The notes under the pieces were generated by a model. It ran no database searches. It saw only the letters and a list, made by a program, of their open reading frames with translations, and was not told the DNA's origin. From NCBI GenBank assembly GCA_964017235.1, contig OZ024933.1, positions 96,005,432 to 96,069,431 on the forward strand: a DNA stretch of 64,000 bases. Direction: 5' to 3'. The stretch is from Sabellastarte sp. h YS-2021. Its lineage: Eukaryota > Annelida > Polychaeta > Sabellida > Sabellidae. Made by a program: the position numbers and the translations under genes. Positions 30,190-41,600 of the stretch are shown piece after piece (the first letter of the stretch is position 1; the number at the start of each line of letters is the position of its first letter).

Positions 30190-31864
30190 AGTTTCCTCGC
30201 CGCCGCCGCATTATGGTCTCCCTTGAATATCTCCCTTATTATTGCAAGCTTTTTAACCATATTTGGCAGTTATATACCTTAGGCGTGGGAAAATTTTTCC
30301 ACATGCTTAAATTTGACCTGTGATCTTTATCAAGGTCACATGTTCAAAAAAAATTTTTTTTTTCGGGTACACCCGCCCATCATCGCAGTTCAGGAAAATG
30401 TACTGACCGCAGAGGCTTGTAACTTCATACACATGTTTATACTATCAAAAACGTGAGCTGATTAGATTTTGGGAGCAATCCGATGAAAATTGACAGATTT
30501 ATGAGTGATTTTACCAATCAGAAAGCTTAAAATTCATGTGAACCCCCCTATTATCTTCTTAAGTATTGCATTTAGAGCCATAAAATGTATTGGGAGGTAG
30601 TAGGAAACCATATGTGGAGAGTGTAGAAAGCAAGTCAAATTTCCCCCTGACCCCCCTGTAGGGGTCAAACTGGGGTCATAAAATAGCCAATTTCATCTTT
30701 TCCCCTTATATCTCCTTTATTCTTGCTTCTAGCGCTTTAGAATGTATAAAGAGGTATTGGGAAACCATATGTGAAGAGTCTAGATAGCCGGCCATATTTA
30801 CCCCCAGACCCTCCCTTATGGGTCAAACTGGGGTCATAAAATAGCTGATTTTGTGTTTTTGCCTTTTATCTCCTTTATTCTTGCTTTTAGAGCTTTAGAA
30901 TGTATTAAGAGGTATTGGGAAACCATATGTGAAGAGTCTAGATAGCTGGTCAGATTTACCCCCGGACCCCCCCTTATGGGTCAAACTGGGGTTATAAAAT
31001 AGCCGATTATGTGTTTTTGCGTTTTATCTCCTTTATTCTTGCTTTTAGAGCTTTAGAATGTATTAAGAGGTATTGGGAAACCATATGTGAAGAGTCTAGA
31101 TAGCTGGTCAGATTTACCCCCGGATCCCCCCTTATGGGTCAAACTGGGTTATAAAATAGCCGATTATGTGTTTTTGCATTTTATCTCCTTTATTCTTGCT
31201 TTTAGAGCTTTAGAATGTATTAAGAGGTATTGGGAAACCATATGTGAAGAGTCTAGATAGCTGGTCAGATTTACCCCCGGATCCCCCCTTATGGGTCAAA
31301 CTGGGGTCATAAAATAGCCGATTTTGTGTTTTTGCCTCTTATCTCCTTTATTCTTGCTTTTAGAGTTTTAGAATGTATTAAGAGGTATTGGGAAACCTTA
31401 TGTGAAGAGTCTAGATAGCTGGTCAGATTTACCCCCGGATCCCCCCTTATGGGTCAAACTGGGGTCATAAAATAGCCGATTTTGTGTTTTTGCCTTTTAT
31501 CTCTTTTATTCTTTTAGAGTTTTAGAATGTATTCAGAGGTATTGGGAAACCTTATGTGAAGAGTCTAGATAGCTGGTCAGATTTATTTTAATAATTTGAT
31601 CTATTATAAGTATTGATGCTTTATGCATTCTTAGCCAGAGCATTTATTCAATTAACTTTTCGCAATTTATGACCATAGAAAACAAAATAAAGCTTAAATT
31701 TTTCTTTCATGTTAATGCATGAACTTCCACACTGTCTGCTTAACTTTCACTTCTTCTCTCAGCACTGCATGTTTTTATTTTCAAAAACCTTTTTCTACTG
31801 TATATTATATTGCAGTGAACCTTTTTGGGATGCTTAGTTTTTGTTAGCAAAAACATTTTTCTAG
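30190..31864 (+). mobile_element. Non-autonomous Helitron with 158-bp array
   Basis: The 3' end is GTTTTTG-TTAG-CAAAAAC, ATTTTT, CTAG (31861-31864), then T: a clear Helitron terminus. The 5' end is set loosely at the TCGCCGCCGCCGC motif near 30197. The body is mostly the tandem array 30550-31590. No Rep/helicase frame. Confidence 0.65.
30550..31590. repeat. 158-bp tandem repeat, about 6.5 units
   Basis: The phrase GGGTCAAACTGGGGT starts at 30662, 30820, 30978, 31136, 31293 and 31451: steps of 157-158 bp. Units also share TATCTCCTTTATTCTTGC and GAAGAGTCTAGATAGC. The central units are almost identical, the first is more diverged and the last is cut short. Confidence 0.93.
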
Positions 31865-32021
31865 TTTAAGCCTATTCTGTTACTTAGTTCATGCAATTTT
31901 GTTACTTAGACTACTTTTATTTGAAAAATTCTGAGGACCGTTTATCTTCGTGTCTGTTTATCTTTGTGTCCACCCGTGTACTGAGGTATTGAAGTATCAC
32001 TTTGCAAATATCTTACACCTG

Positions 32022-32615
32022 TGCTGCAAACTCAGGACACTTTTTGAACAAATAGTGTAAATACACAACAAAGACTAACAGAATATATGCTTATCCTTAT
32101 CATATGAGAAAAGCAGTGGCTGGCTTACAGTTACTGAAAATTTTAATTTATAAAACGCCTCCTTGTTAACTAAATAACAACAAATATGTATTCATGGGAT
32201 TTTTATTCTGTTTTTAACTCAGGACACTAATGACTATTAAAAGATATGCTATTTCTTTAAATCAAAGATGAAAGTGATTTTTATTTTATCTTGTGCTTAT
32301 TGGTGTTTATAACATGTACTATGTTATATAAAACAAAACATGATACCAGATAATTAGGATATAAGTTGTGCACAAGGGAGATTGATTTCAGCAATGTCAT
32401 TGTGTATCTGTACTGACTGACATCTTAAAAGTGTGTCTCTATCATCTCAGGAATAATATCATAAAAATTAATCAAAAATTATATTATGTTGGTAGGTTTA
32501 TAACAAATATACTTTTGTATTATTGATACATGGGTGGTGCAATTATTTGTATCAACTTTTCATTGCTTTTGTGTGTGGGTGTCCTGAGTTAAAACTGTCC
32601 TGAGTTAGCAACACG
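32022..32615. mobile_element. Putative TIR element with AACTCAGGACA ends
   Basis: Inverted ends GTGCTGCAAACTCAGGACA / TGTCCTGAGTTAGCAACAC, with extra internal copies of ACTCAGGACA at 32217 and 32580. No clear target duplication. Confidence 0.5.
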
Positions 32616-32961
32616 TCAAAATGGTGCATATTATTTCAAGTTCTTAGCATTTATTTCATTTAACAATGTGGCTGCATTACCAAAGTAGTCAGAATACTGG
32701 AGGAAAAGTCATTTAGTTTGTGAGAAGGGCAGAAAACCTGTTTTAAAAAATGTAAGTATAATGTATGAATGCTTAATATTTACGCTGTAATATTTATTGG
32801 AAGTGGAAATACAATAAATTTCATTACTTAAATGTGGCTACATTCACTATATACACAGTGCAGCCACATCTAGTTGTAACAATTATGATAAACGTCGTGT
32901 ATATAAAATGTAAACAAACAGTAAATATGCCCTGTCCATATACTTACACAATGCCAAATAT

Positions 32962-33484
32962 TGTATCAGTGCAATGATTTTCGTAGATTAAACTTGCACT
33001 CATGAAATTTAACAGTTGGGGACCTGGTAGGACAGTGAGGAAACCTTTGGGGACAAGGGCGCCGCTCGGAAAACTGACAGAACAAACAAAACACACACAC
33101 ACAGACACCCCCACCCCCCACCCCGCGACCCATATTTTAACGGTGTTTCGGCTGTATGTGCCTCTTTCTTCACTTGATTCGACCCTTGCTTTATATTGGT
33201 AAAATTTTACACTTCCACTTATTTTATTTTCAAACATGAGCCATATATGTTGTTGCATGCAACCAAGATTTACATGCATCTCATCCCATGACACTCCTGA
33301 CCAAAAGCTCATACCCACAAGTTAGACCGTGTTTCTGTCCTGTGGCCAATTGCTATTGATACACTGATGGATGCAATGGCAACGGCCTAACCACAACTCT
33401 ACACAAATAGTACGTACTACTACCTAGTCATAAATTAACAAATTCATAACTCCAGTTGGGTGGTACTACTAGTATTTCAACAGG
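32962..33484. other. Non-coding spacer with CA/C-rich tract
   Basis: A (CA)n-C-rich microsatellite lies at about 33090-33125. The minus frame 32944-33318 crosses it and has no family features. Nothing else supported. Confidence 0.4.
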
Positions 33485-33778
33485 ATGCCACATGGGCTAT
33501 CTAGTTCAACTGAAATCTTCCAAAAGAAGTTATACGAGCTTCTTCGCGATATCAATGGGGCCATAGTGGATATTGAAGATATTTTGATATTTGGGAAGGA
33601 TAAGGCTGAACATGATGAGAACCTGACAAAAGTCCTAAGGCTGCTGCAAGAAGCTGGACTGAAGCTCAACAAAGGCAAATGCAAATTTAGGCAACAACAA
33701 GTGAGGTATCAAGGTCAGATATTCTCTGGATATGGTATGTCAGCAGTGAGCAGACCCAGAAAAAGTCCAAGCTATTGA
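33485..33778 (+). pseudogene. Gypsy RT fragment
   Basis: Begins in the palm (MPHGLSSSTEIFQKKL) and runs through HDENLTKVLRLLQEAGLKLN and KCKFRQQQVRYQGQIFSG. The catalytic box reads IEDILIFG, so the first of the two aspartates is Glu: inactive. A frameshift near 33740 and further stops to 33960 break the thumb region. The N-terminal part of RT is absent. Confidence 0.85.
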
Positions 33779-33982
33779 TCAGCTACCTCCACCAAGCAAC
33801 CTAAAAGACTTGAGGCAGTTCATTTGGGATGGTGAACTATCTGGGTCGCTTTTTGCCAAACCTGTCCACTGCATTGAAACCGATGACAGATCTACTGAAG
33901 AAAGACGTGTCTTGGATATGCAATGATTCATAACAGAGATCATTTGAGAAAGTTAAAGAGCTGATTACAAGCACTCCAGTCC

Positions 33983-34330
33983 TTGCGTTACGGTTTGGGC
34001 GCAGTGCTTCTGCAAGATGATAAGCCTGTAGGCTTTGCTTCTCGCACTTTATCCCCTTCTGAACGGCACTATGCTCAAATAGAGAAAGATTGTCTAACCT
34101 CCGTGTGGGCATATGAAAAGTTCTACAGATACTTGATGGGTTTAGAATCATTCATATTAATGACTGATCACAAACCATTAGTCCCTCTGATGAACAAGAA
34201 GAGCTTAGATGACTGTCCTTTGAGATGCCAGAGATTGCTAATGCGCTTGATGAAATTCAATGCAAAAGCAAAATATCATCCTGGAAAAAAAGTTATTCAT
34301 TGCGGACACACTCAGCCGCCACCCCCTTAA
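33983..34330 (+). pseudogene. Gypsy RNase H fragment
   Basis: RYGLGAVLLQDDKPVGFASR, ERHYAQIEKDCLTSVWAYEKF and LMTDHKPLVPL mark gypsy RNase H, missing the first aspartate strand, which lies in scrambled sequence just upstream. The frame shifts near 34300 into the integrase frame. Confidence 0.85.
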
Positions 34331-34688
34331 GGTCATAGAAGAAACTGTATTAGAACAGGATGCAAGAGGCTACACACAAGGTGTCAAAGGACACTGGCCT
34401 GCTTCTGACAGCAAGCTGCGAGAGATTGCGATTGCAACAGAAAACAATTGCCAACTTGCTACTGTTTGTAGATACATACACAATGGATGGCCAGAATACC
34501 AGCGGGATATCAGCCATGATGCAAAAGATTTTTACCAACACCGTTCAGAATTATCCTGTCTTGATGGAATGCTGTTGAAAGGTGGCAAACTGGTAATCCC
34601 CAAGATGATGCGAGGTGACATTCTTGAGAAAATACACAGTGGACACCAAGGAATCAAGCATCTGAAGCAGTGTGGTTGCCAAAAATGA
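34260..34688 (+). pseudogene. Gypsy RNase H end and integrase zinc-finger fragment
   Basis: Starts with the last RNase H strand (IADTLSRHPLK), then a linker and HSGHQGIKHLKQ, the His pair of the integrase HHCC finger. A frameshift and stop at about 34688 separate it from the Cys pair, which is readable in another frame near 34722-34740. Confidence 0.8.
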
Positions 34689-34794
34689 ATGATGATATCG
34701 AAAAAATAGTTCGAAAGTCGAAACTGTGAGTTATGTCAATCAACTCAGTCAGTCAACAGGAGAGAACGATTAATATGTTCTCCACTGCCACAGC

Positions 34795-35056
34795 ATGCTT
34801 GGGAAAAAGTTGGGAGTTGACTGGAACAACAAGAAATTCCTTGTGGTGGTTGACTACTATTCGAAATATATTGAAATAGCTGAGATGAGTAAAACAGTAG
34901 GTGTATTGGTCACTGGCAAACTCAAAGGAATATTTGCCAGACATGGGATACCATCAGAGATTACCTCAGACAATGGACCTGTGTTCAAGTCAAATGAATT
35001 TGCCAACTTTGGAAAAGAGTATGGATTTAGACATATGACTTCACCACCATACTACC
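34795..35056 (+). pseudogene. Gypsy integrase core, 5' part
   Basis: NNKKFLVVVDYYSKYIEIAE (around the first catalytic Asp) and GIPSEITSDNGPVFKSNEFA (second Asp) lead to SPPYY, where the MITE at 35057 interrupts. The frame would run into the MITE and stop at 35118. Confidence 0.88.
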
Positions 35057-35510
35057 TAGACGTGGTTACCTCGGCTCTGCTTTACTTGCGTGTAGAGCTG
35101 TGGCACGACTCCACATAGAACTGGAGATTTGCATAAAACACAAATATCATACAAATGTGTACACATAACTGTTCCCACAACTATGTTGTTTCATTTTCTT
35201 CAACATTCAATCAACTTGCAAACATGTTTGACAAAAAATAAATGACATTTGCTGATATTCCAGGGTTTTTGGACCATTTCTCCAAAAATTTGATAATGTT
35301 CTTTTATTATAAAATCTGTGTTAAATAGGATATATTTTGTACAAGTGTTGTATTTGTTGTATCAACTGGTTCTAATTATATTAAACCATTTTCAGTCATT
35401 TTTTCAAGTTTTATTCAACAGAAAAAGATTTTTTGCAAATCTCCAGTTCTATGTGGGGTCGTGCCACAGCTCTACACGCAAGTAAAGTAGAGCCGAGGTA
35501 ACCACGTCTA
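35057..35510. mobile_element. MITE with ~78-bp TIRs and 9-bp target duplication
   Basis: 454 bp, ends TAGACGTGGTTACCTCGGCT / AGCCGAGGTAACCACGTCTA, nearly perfect for about 78 bp. Target duplication CATACTACC (35048-35056 and 35511-35519). Long TIRs with 9 bp fit Mutator-like elements. Non-coding. Confidence 0.92.
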
Positions 35511-35519
35511 CATACTACC

Positions 35520-36136
35520 CAGTCAGTAATAGAGAAGCAGAGCGTGCAGTGCAAACAGCAAAACACATTCTCACTACCCCAGATCCTTACGTTGCATTAT
35601 TGGCTTATCATGAAACAAAGCACAGTACCACAGGATTTTCACCTGCTCAGTTGTCAATGGGTAGATCACTGCGGACAACAATCCCAACCATAAAGTTTAA
35701 TCTGCAACCCAAGGTGCCAAACAGGGAATCAGTATTGGAGTATGATGAAAAGGCCAAACAAATTTACAAGAGCTATTATGATCAACGTCATGGCACCAGG
35801 CCATTACCAGAATTGTTCCCTGGTGACAAAGTGAATATCAAGCAAGACAGTGAAAAGAAGGGTGTAATACCAGGAATAGTTGAAGGAAAAGCTGAGACTC
35901 CACGATCATACATCGTTAAGACTAGCAAAGAAAGTCTTCGAAGAAATCGCAAGCATCTACAAATGGTTCCACATTATCCTGTTTCTCATGATCAACAAGC
36001 TGGAGAAGGGCAGTCTCTGCCTCTGGAAGAAGCACATGATGATATTGGCAGTGTTTCACCGAAGAATGATGTGCCAGGTTCAGTGACATCAAGATATGGC
36101 CGTGTAATCAAGCCAGTGGTGAAAATGAATCTGTGA
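35520..36136 (+). pseudogene. Gypsy integrase core 3' part and C-terminal region
   Basis: Resumes with the segment holding the catalytic Glu (NREAERAVQTAKH), then YVALLAYHETKHSTTGFSPAQ, SMGRSLRTTIP and a basic C-terminal domain ending at TGA (36134-36136). It follows the MITE and one copy of its 9-bp target duplication in frame with the part upstream of the MITE, so this segment was still intact in frame when the MITE arrived. Confidence 0.88.
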
Positions 36137-37027
36137 AATGAAGAGTTGTATATGGGACAGAATAATCTCCTAAGTGTAGTAGTTCTTAAGGGTAGTCCAC
36201 CCAATTAAGAATAACAAAAAGTTAAGGCATTAAGTGAAAACATAATTGACACTATGATTTTATTCAACACCTTGCATCATAACAATATTGTTTATGTAGT
36301 TTTAAAATCCAATGTTGTGTGATGACATTAATGACAGTAAATTGTATGTATTGTAGAAACCAAGATATAGCAGAACTGTTAACCAGACAATGTTACAAGT
36401 AACACACTATCAAACTATATATTAAATTAATAACTAAAGAAAGGAAGGTGTCGTATCGTAAATTAAACGTACAGCTTCGTACATTAGCTGAAATTCGGTT
36501 GATGGTAAGACTGGAATTAGTGGGCGTTTTTCTGCATACATATTGATGATGTTCCCAAAATAAATAGATTAGTTTATGTGATTCTTTTACTGAATCCAAA
36601 CAACATGACACCTAGTAACCACAATATTTTAATACAATAAAAATTAGGGGGTTTCTACTGCTTGGTGCCATATCATGGCAGAAACCTCATCTTGGCACAA
36701 ACTGAAAGTTAAAAAATTTATTAACAATTGCCCTTTATCGCACACACTTGCACATTTCTGCATACCAAATAAGGAAGTTGAAGTAACAACAGAAATAGTC
36801 TAAATATCTTTGGGAATTTCCATATGCAAATTATGCCAAGTATGGGAACAGATTTCTCGCTGAAATTACATTATCGTCCATTAAAAATGATTCTAAAATT
36901 TTATTGTTTTGATTTTATGTTAGTGAAACACTTTTACAACTTGCGCTTGTGTCTGCATATTTTAATATAAGGAAATTCACTTAACTACACTTGAAACAAG
37001 TAAAAATAAGGTTTTTGTGTCCAAGTT
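36137..37027. other. Non-coding spacer
   Basis: No gene, RNA or repeat I can support; AT-rich, with only short frames and no splice-consistent exon. Confidence 0.4.
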
Positions 37028-37059
37028 ATGGGCCATAACTTATGGCAGGAATCAGTATT

Positions 37060-37290
37060 TACCCAATGGCTGTGTATGCTAGTTGTGATATCGGTCTCCC
37101 CAAAGGCTGTGTATGCAAGATCTATATGCATGCTAGGGTACCCAATGGCTATGTGCACAAGATCTATACATGTCCTTGCTACCTTACCCAATGGCTGTGC
37201 ATCTAAGATTTATTTCACTGCTAGCATACCCAATGGCTGTACATGTACATACATACACTACAGGCATACACCAGCATTTACCCAGTTACG
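37060..37290. repeat. Minisatellite-like repeat, ~55-65 bp unit
   Basis: ACCCAATGGCTGTGTATGC-type words recur at about 37060, 37140, 37187 and 37229, with AAGATCTATA and GCTAGC/GCTAG words between them. Irregular, four to five decayed units. Confidence 0.7.
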
Positions 37291-37767
37291 GCACTGAGCA
37301 CTATTTTTCCAGTGGTTGTGCACCCTAGATTTATATCCGTGTACACAATGGGTGTGTACACACACTACACATGACATCGCACTACGCCCTACAATATATG
37401 TCACTGCTAGCATGCTTGAATATCAATATATTTGTACTCCCAGCTCATTAATATTAATGAAGAAATACGAGGTCACCCGATTATGTGTGGTTTTCTTACA
37501 ATATTTAAATACGACTAGATGATCGAGAATTTTATGTAGGAAAGTATATTTAGCTGAAGATCAAATTCTGGTACTTGTACAGCTCATTAATTTTCATATA
37601 CACACATATGAGGTCACAGAATTTCTGTCGTTTCTTGACAATATTCTATGTTTTTAATAGAAATAGTATTTTATGTTGAAGGTAAATAATATCTTGGGTA
37701 CGTGTTGTGGATAATTGGATATGAGTTGTTGGTCAGGAGCTGCCATGATCACGAGATACTTGTATAC

Positions 37768-38378
37768 TACACGGGTGGTCACGAAGATAAACGGTCACGG
37801 AGATAAACGGTCCTCAGAAATGCTCACATAAAAATAGTTAAAAGGTTTAAACAACAATATAACACAAACCAAAATCATGAAAAGCATTGTTTAAGTCTAT
37901 TTTGTTGTTTAGTTTCTGCGATTTTGCTATTTACACTATTTAAATTTGAAAACTTTGAAGACCGTTTATCTTCGTGACCGTTTATCTTCGTGACCACCCG
38001 TGTAGTGCTGGTATTGTTTATCGATATTGAAATATTTATCGATTCACGCTACATTTGCCGATATCAATAATGTAGAGTATAATATCAATATCGAAACATA
38101 CCACTTAACAGGTACAAATATCATGTTTTTCATTCAAATAAAGGACAATATTTGAAGAATATATTGGTTTTCCTACTATTTTTGTCATCTTTCACTTACC
38201 GCTAAAGCGGAAATGCCATATTTGTTTACGTTTTGGGAAATACTAAACCTCGCGAAAGAGTTTGGAAGGTCTCTCCCAGGAAAGCATCTAATACCCCGAT
38301 ATTTCAATATCGATCGATACGCAAGGCAAAAATATGGTTTGATATCGATGTGCATATTATCATTCGATACCAACACTA
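37768..38378. mobile_element. hAT MITE with a nested MITE in its first two bases
   Basis: Ends TAGTGCTGGTATTG (interrupted after TA) and ATACCAACACTA; target duplication TTGTATAC at 37760-37767 and 38379-38386. The body is rich in ATCGATAT dyads. Removing 37770-38002 plus one TA rejoins the left end, which proves the order of insertion. It lies just upstream of the VPS37 start codon. Confidence 0.88.
37770..38002. mobile_element. TA-targeted MITE inside the hAT
   Basis: 233 bp, ends CACGGGTGGTCACGAAGATA / TATCTTCGTGACCACCCGTG, flanked by TA (37768-37769, 38003-38004). Each end repeats GATAAACGGTCACG twice. The same family supplies the ends at 27717 and 31978. Confidence 0.88.
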
Positions 38379-38523
38379 TTGTATACGTACAACCAAAATC
38401 TTGCATAAGTCTGAGCTCGTAGTATTTATAGCTCTCACATGCATGTCTTGAACCCAAGCAATGAGTTATTAAAAATTTATGTAGTATGTTTGGTTGTTTG
38501 TTTTTGTGTTGAAGCTTCGCACC

Positions 38524-38676
38524 ATGTATGCAAGTTACAACCAGTCTGTTAGCAGCTCAGAAGATGATTGTGCAAACCAAATCAAGGAGACAGTGAAATT
38601 CTTCAACAAAGAAGAGCTGCAGAATCTTGTTGACAATGACAGCAAGTTGACTGAGCTTGTCACAGAAAATCCAGGG
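38524..38676 (+). CDS. VPS37B: VPS37 exon 1
   Basis: 51 codons from ATG (context CGCACCATGT) to Gly51. The predicted donor is GGG|GTTGGT, a poor match to consensus but the only position giving a gap-free join to VRSLDDEKK in exon 2, judged against the family. Encodes the variable N terminus and the first Mod(r) helix (NKEELQNLVDNDSKLTELV). Confidence 0.85.
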
Positions 38677-41600
38677 GTTGGTGTAGTTTTGAATATTGTG
38701 GTAGCATTTCTTAGATCACTTAAAAATTTCACTTTTCTGAAAGTGAGGCTAAAGGGGAAGTGGTTTCTCATTTCCCCTTTACTACTAGTATGTGGAATAT
38801 TAGATGTCAGTTATCCTCTTCACTCCTAGTGGAACATAAGCCTGAAGAAAATTAGATGTATTGTTGACTAGTCATCATCAAAAGTGTGAAATTGTGGCCA
38901 TTTGATTATACTTAAAAATTTGTATTTTTAATAAATTGGTTAATATTGTATTATTATATCCCCAGACGAAAGTCGGGGATATATTGGATTCAGGTCCGTC
39001 GCGCCGCCGCCGCCGCCGCCGTAGAAATTTCCTTGTGGACGCGATAACTCAAAAACAAATTAATATTTTTTTTTCAAACTTGGTACACATGTTAAGGGTG
39101 CCCAAAGGAAGATCCCTATTTTAAGGTGACCTTAAACTCCCAGTAAAAAAGAACTTATGGCCACCTTAAGGTCAGAAATTGGACTTTTGGCCACTTAGAG
39201 CCCTGTAGGTCACAAACTATGATGCTCAGCTGGCTGAAATTTTACCTGACAACACATTAATATGTTCTTAGTACATGTGCCGAAAATCACGACTTTAAGT
39301 TGAGGAGAAAATTGTCCTTGAGGCCCATAAATACCCCCACTTAGGGATTTTTTGCTATACTTTTCACATATTTTGCCCTATAATTTGGAAGTGGTAATTC
39401 TGATGAGTCTCAAACTGTGCTAGGTATAACTTTGATATGTAATCCTTGTCTGTAGAAAATTTTAGGGCTGTAGGTTTACCCAAAGGGGTCGACTTAAGGT
39501 CTCAAAAGTGCCCACAGAGACCCAATTTATGCACTTTTTGCCACTTTCAAGCACTGTAGCTTTCAAACTGTGTCTCTCATCTAAGTTAAATATCATCTGG
39601 GAATATATCTATGTGTTTTCTTATATGTGCCCCAACATTTAGGCCTTTAATAGACAGTTAACCTGTGTATCAGGACCATAAACACCCACCCGAGTGACCC
39701 TTATAAGACATTTTTCACATCTTTTTCCCTGTAACTTGGAAATGGTAAGTCTGAGAAGTTTCAAACTGTATTAGATATATATTCTGTGTGTAATCTTAGT
39801 ATGTAACAGATTTTAAGTCTGAAGCTTTAATTTTGAAGGTCAAATTGAGGTCTCTAAAAGGCTCCCAAAGACCCAATATTTGGACTTTTTGCTACTTTTA
39901 AGCCCTGTGACTGTCAAACTATGTGACTGATAGAGCTCAAATCCTATCTGGGAAGATATTAGTATGTTATTTATATATGTGCCAAAAATTAAGGCTTTAA
40001 GAAGACATTTAACCTGTGTATGAGGACCATAAATCCCCACCCGAGTGACCATTTTTAGACATTTTTCACATATTTTGCCCTGTAACTTGGAAATGGTAAG
40101 TCTAAGAAGTTTCAAACTGTATTAGATGCATATTCTATGTGTAATCTTAGTATGTGACAAATTTTAAGTCTGAAGCTTTAATTTGAAGGCCACATTTAGG
40201 TCTCTAGAAGGCCCCATAAAGACCCAGTATTTGGACTTTTTGCCAATTTTAAGGCCTGTGACTGTTAAACTATGTGACTGATAGAGCTGAAATCTCATCT
40301 GGGAATACATTATTATGTTCTTTTTACATATGCCAAAAATCAAGGCTTCAAGTAGACATTTAACCTGTGTATGAGGACCTTAAACACCCACCTGAGTGAC
40401 CCTTTTAAGACATTTTTCACATATTTTGCTCTGTAACTTGAAAATGGTAAGTCTGAGAAGTTTCAAACTTTATTAGATACATATTCTATGTGTAATCTTA
40501 GTATGTAACAAATTTTAAGTCTGAAGCTTTAATTTGAAAGCCACATCGAGATCTCTAAAAGGCCCACAGAGACCCAATATTTGGACTTTTTGCCACCTTT
40601 AAGCCCTGTGACTGTTAAACTATGTGATTGATGGAGCTGAAATCCCATCTGGGAATGCATTATTATGTCCTTTTTACATATGGCGAAAATCAAGGTTTTT
40701 AGTAGACATTTAACCTGTGTATGAGGGCCATAGACACTCGCCCAAGTGCCTTTTTTGACATTTTTTCCGTATTTTGCCCTGTTATTTGGAAATGCTTAGT
40801 GTGACAAGTCTTAAACTGTATTATATATAATTTTTGTTTGTTATGTATGTCCCCCAAAAAGTTTCAGATCTGTAGTTTAATTGCTAAGGTCTCTTTAACA
40901 ATTGTAAAATGCCCACAGAAACCCAATTTATGGACATTATGCCACTTTAAAGCCCAGTAACTGTCAAACTATGTGGGTTATAGAGCTGAAATCTTTGAAT
41001 TTTTAAAAGGAAATGTCTGTCTATTTAAATTTTGAATATTAATAATGTTATGGCTATCTTAGTCTTTTAAGAACTTATTTTTGTGTGTTATACCTCTGCT
41101 TGCTGAGTTTTTAACTTTTTAAAACGAAACTGGTTAAACGCCGGTTAAACATATTCAAGTAGACAAAATGGACACTTTAAGTGAGCTTTAAGTCCCAATA
41201 TTAATGAAATTATATCCGTATGTAGTAAAACTAGGGGATTTTTAACCCTCAACTAGCCCAGTTTTATTCAACTTGCCTCAGTTAATTTTGACACAGCTCC
41301 TACAGTTATGAACTCATTTCAGTTGATAATCACATACTTAAAATTCTCAATTCTTTTTGTATTTGAGTACCCCTTTTATATAGATTGTTTGTTTACCATT
41401 TATGCTGTAGCACTCCATCTCTTTGAGAGAACATGTAAACTGTGTAAAAAAGATGTAGAAGATGAGATACATTTTGTTTGTGTTTGTCCAGCTTTAGAGC
41501 TGATTCGTATGAAATATTTCAAAATTTTAAATATAGATAAATCTGAATTATTAATAGATCAATTATCAAGGGTATTAACTCATATGAATGTCAATATGGT

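Larger units (their letters stand above)
27717..31978. mobile_element. TA-flanked element with CACGGGT ends, carrying insertions
   Basis: Left end CACGGGTCGACACAAAGACA (TA at 27715-27716) and right end TTTGTGTCCACCCGTG (TA at 31979-31980). The last ~115 bp match the right half of the MITE at 37770-38002. Most of the interior is other transposons. The two ends might belong to separate copies. Confidence 0.5.
27507..32961. mobile_element. Outermost inverted-repeat element of a nested cluster
   Basis: Inverted pair of about 28 bp: ATATTGGGCATTGTGTAAGT (continuing ATATGGAC, 27507-27534) and its complement with one mismatch at 32934-32961. A second inner inverted pair, GGTAATGCAGCCACATT, lies at about 27624 and 32664. 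Between them are at least five other elements. I cannot prove the pair marks one transposon; an inversion break could also give it. Confidence 0.45.
33485..36136 (+). mobile_element. Decayed Ty3/gypsy pol, no LTRs seen
   Basis: RT, RNase H, integrase zinc finger, integrase core and C-terminal region follow in normal gypsy order but in several frames with deletions. A 454-bp MITE splits the integrase. It belongs to a different lineage from the element at 21025 (different RT box, integrase C terminus). No LTRs or gag are visible on either side. Confidence 0.9.

Noticed and set aside
32944..33318. 124-residue minus-strand frame
   Set aside because: Crosses a CA/C-rich microsatellite and has no family features or splice context.
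41308..41411. N-terminal part of the 115-residue frame as LINE protein
   Set aside because: These bases are Helentron sequence shared with copies A and C; only the part from about 41412 belongs to the LINE insertion.
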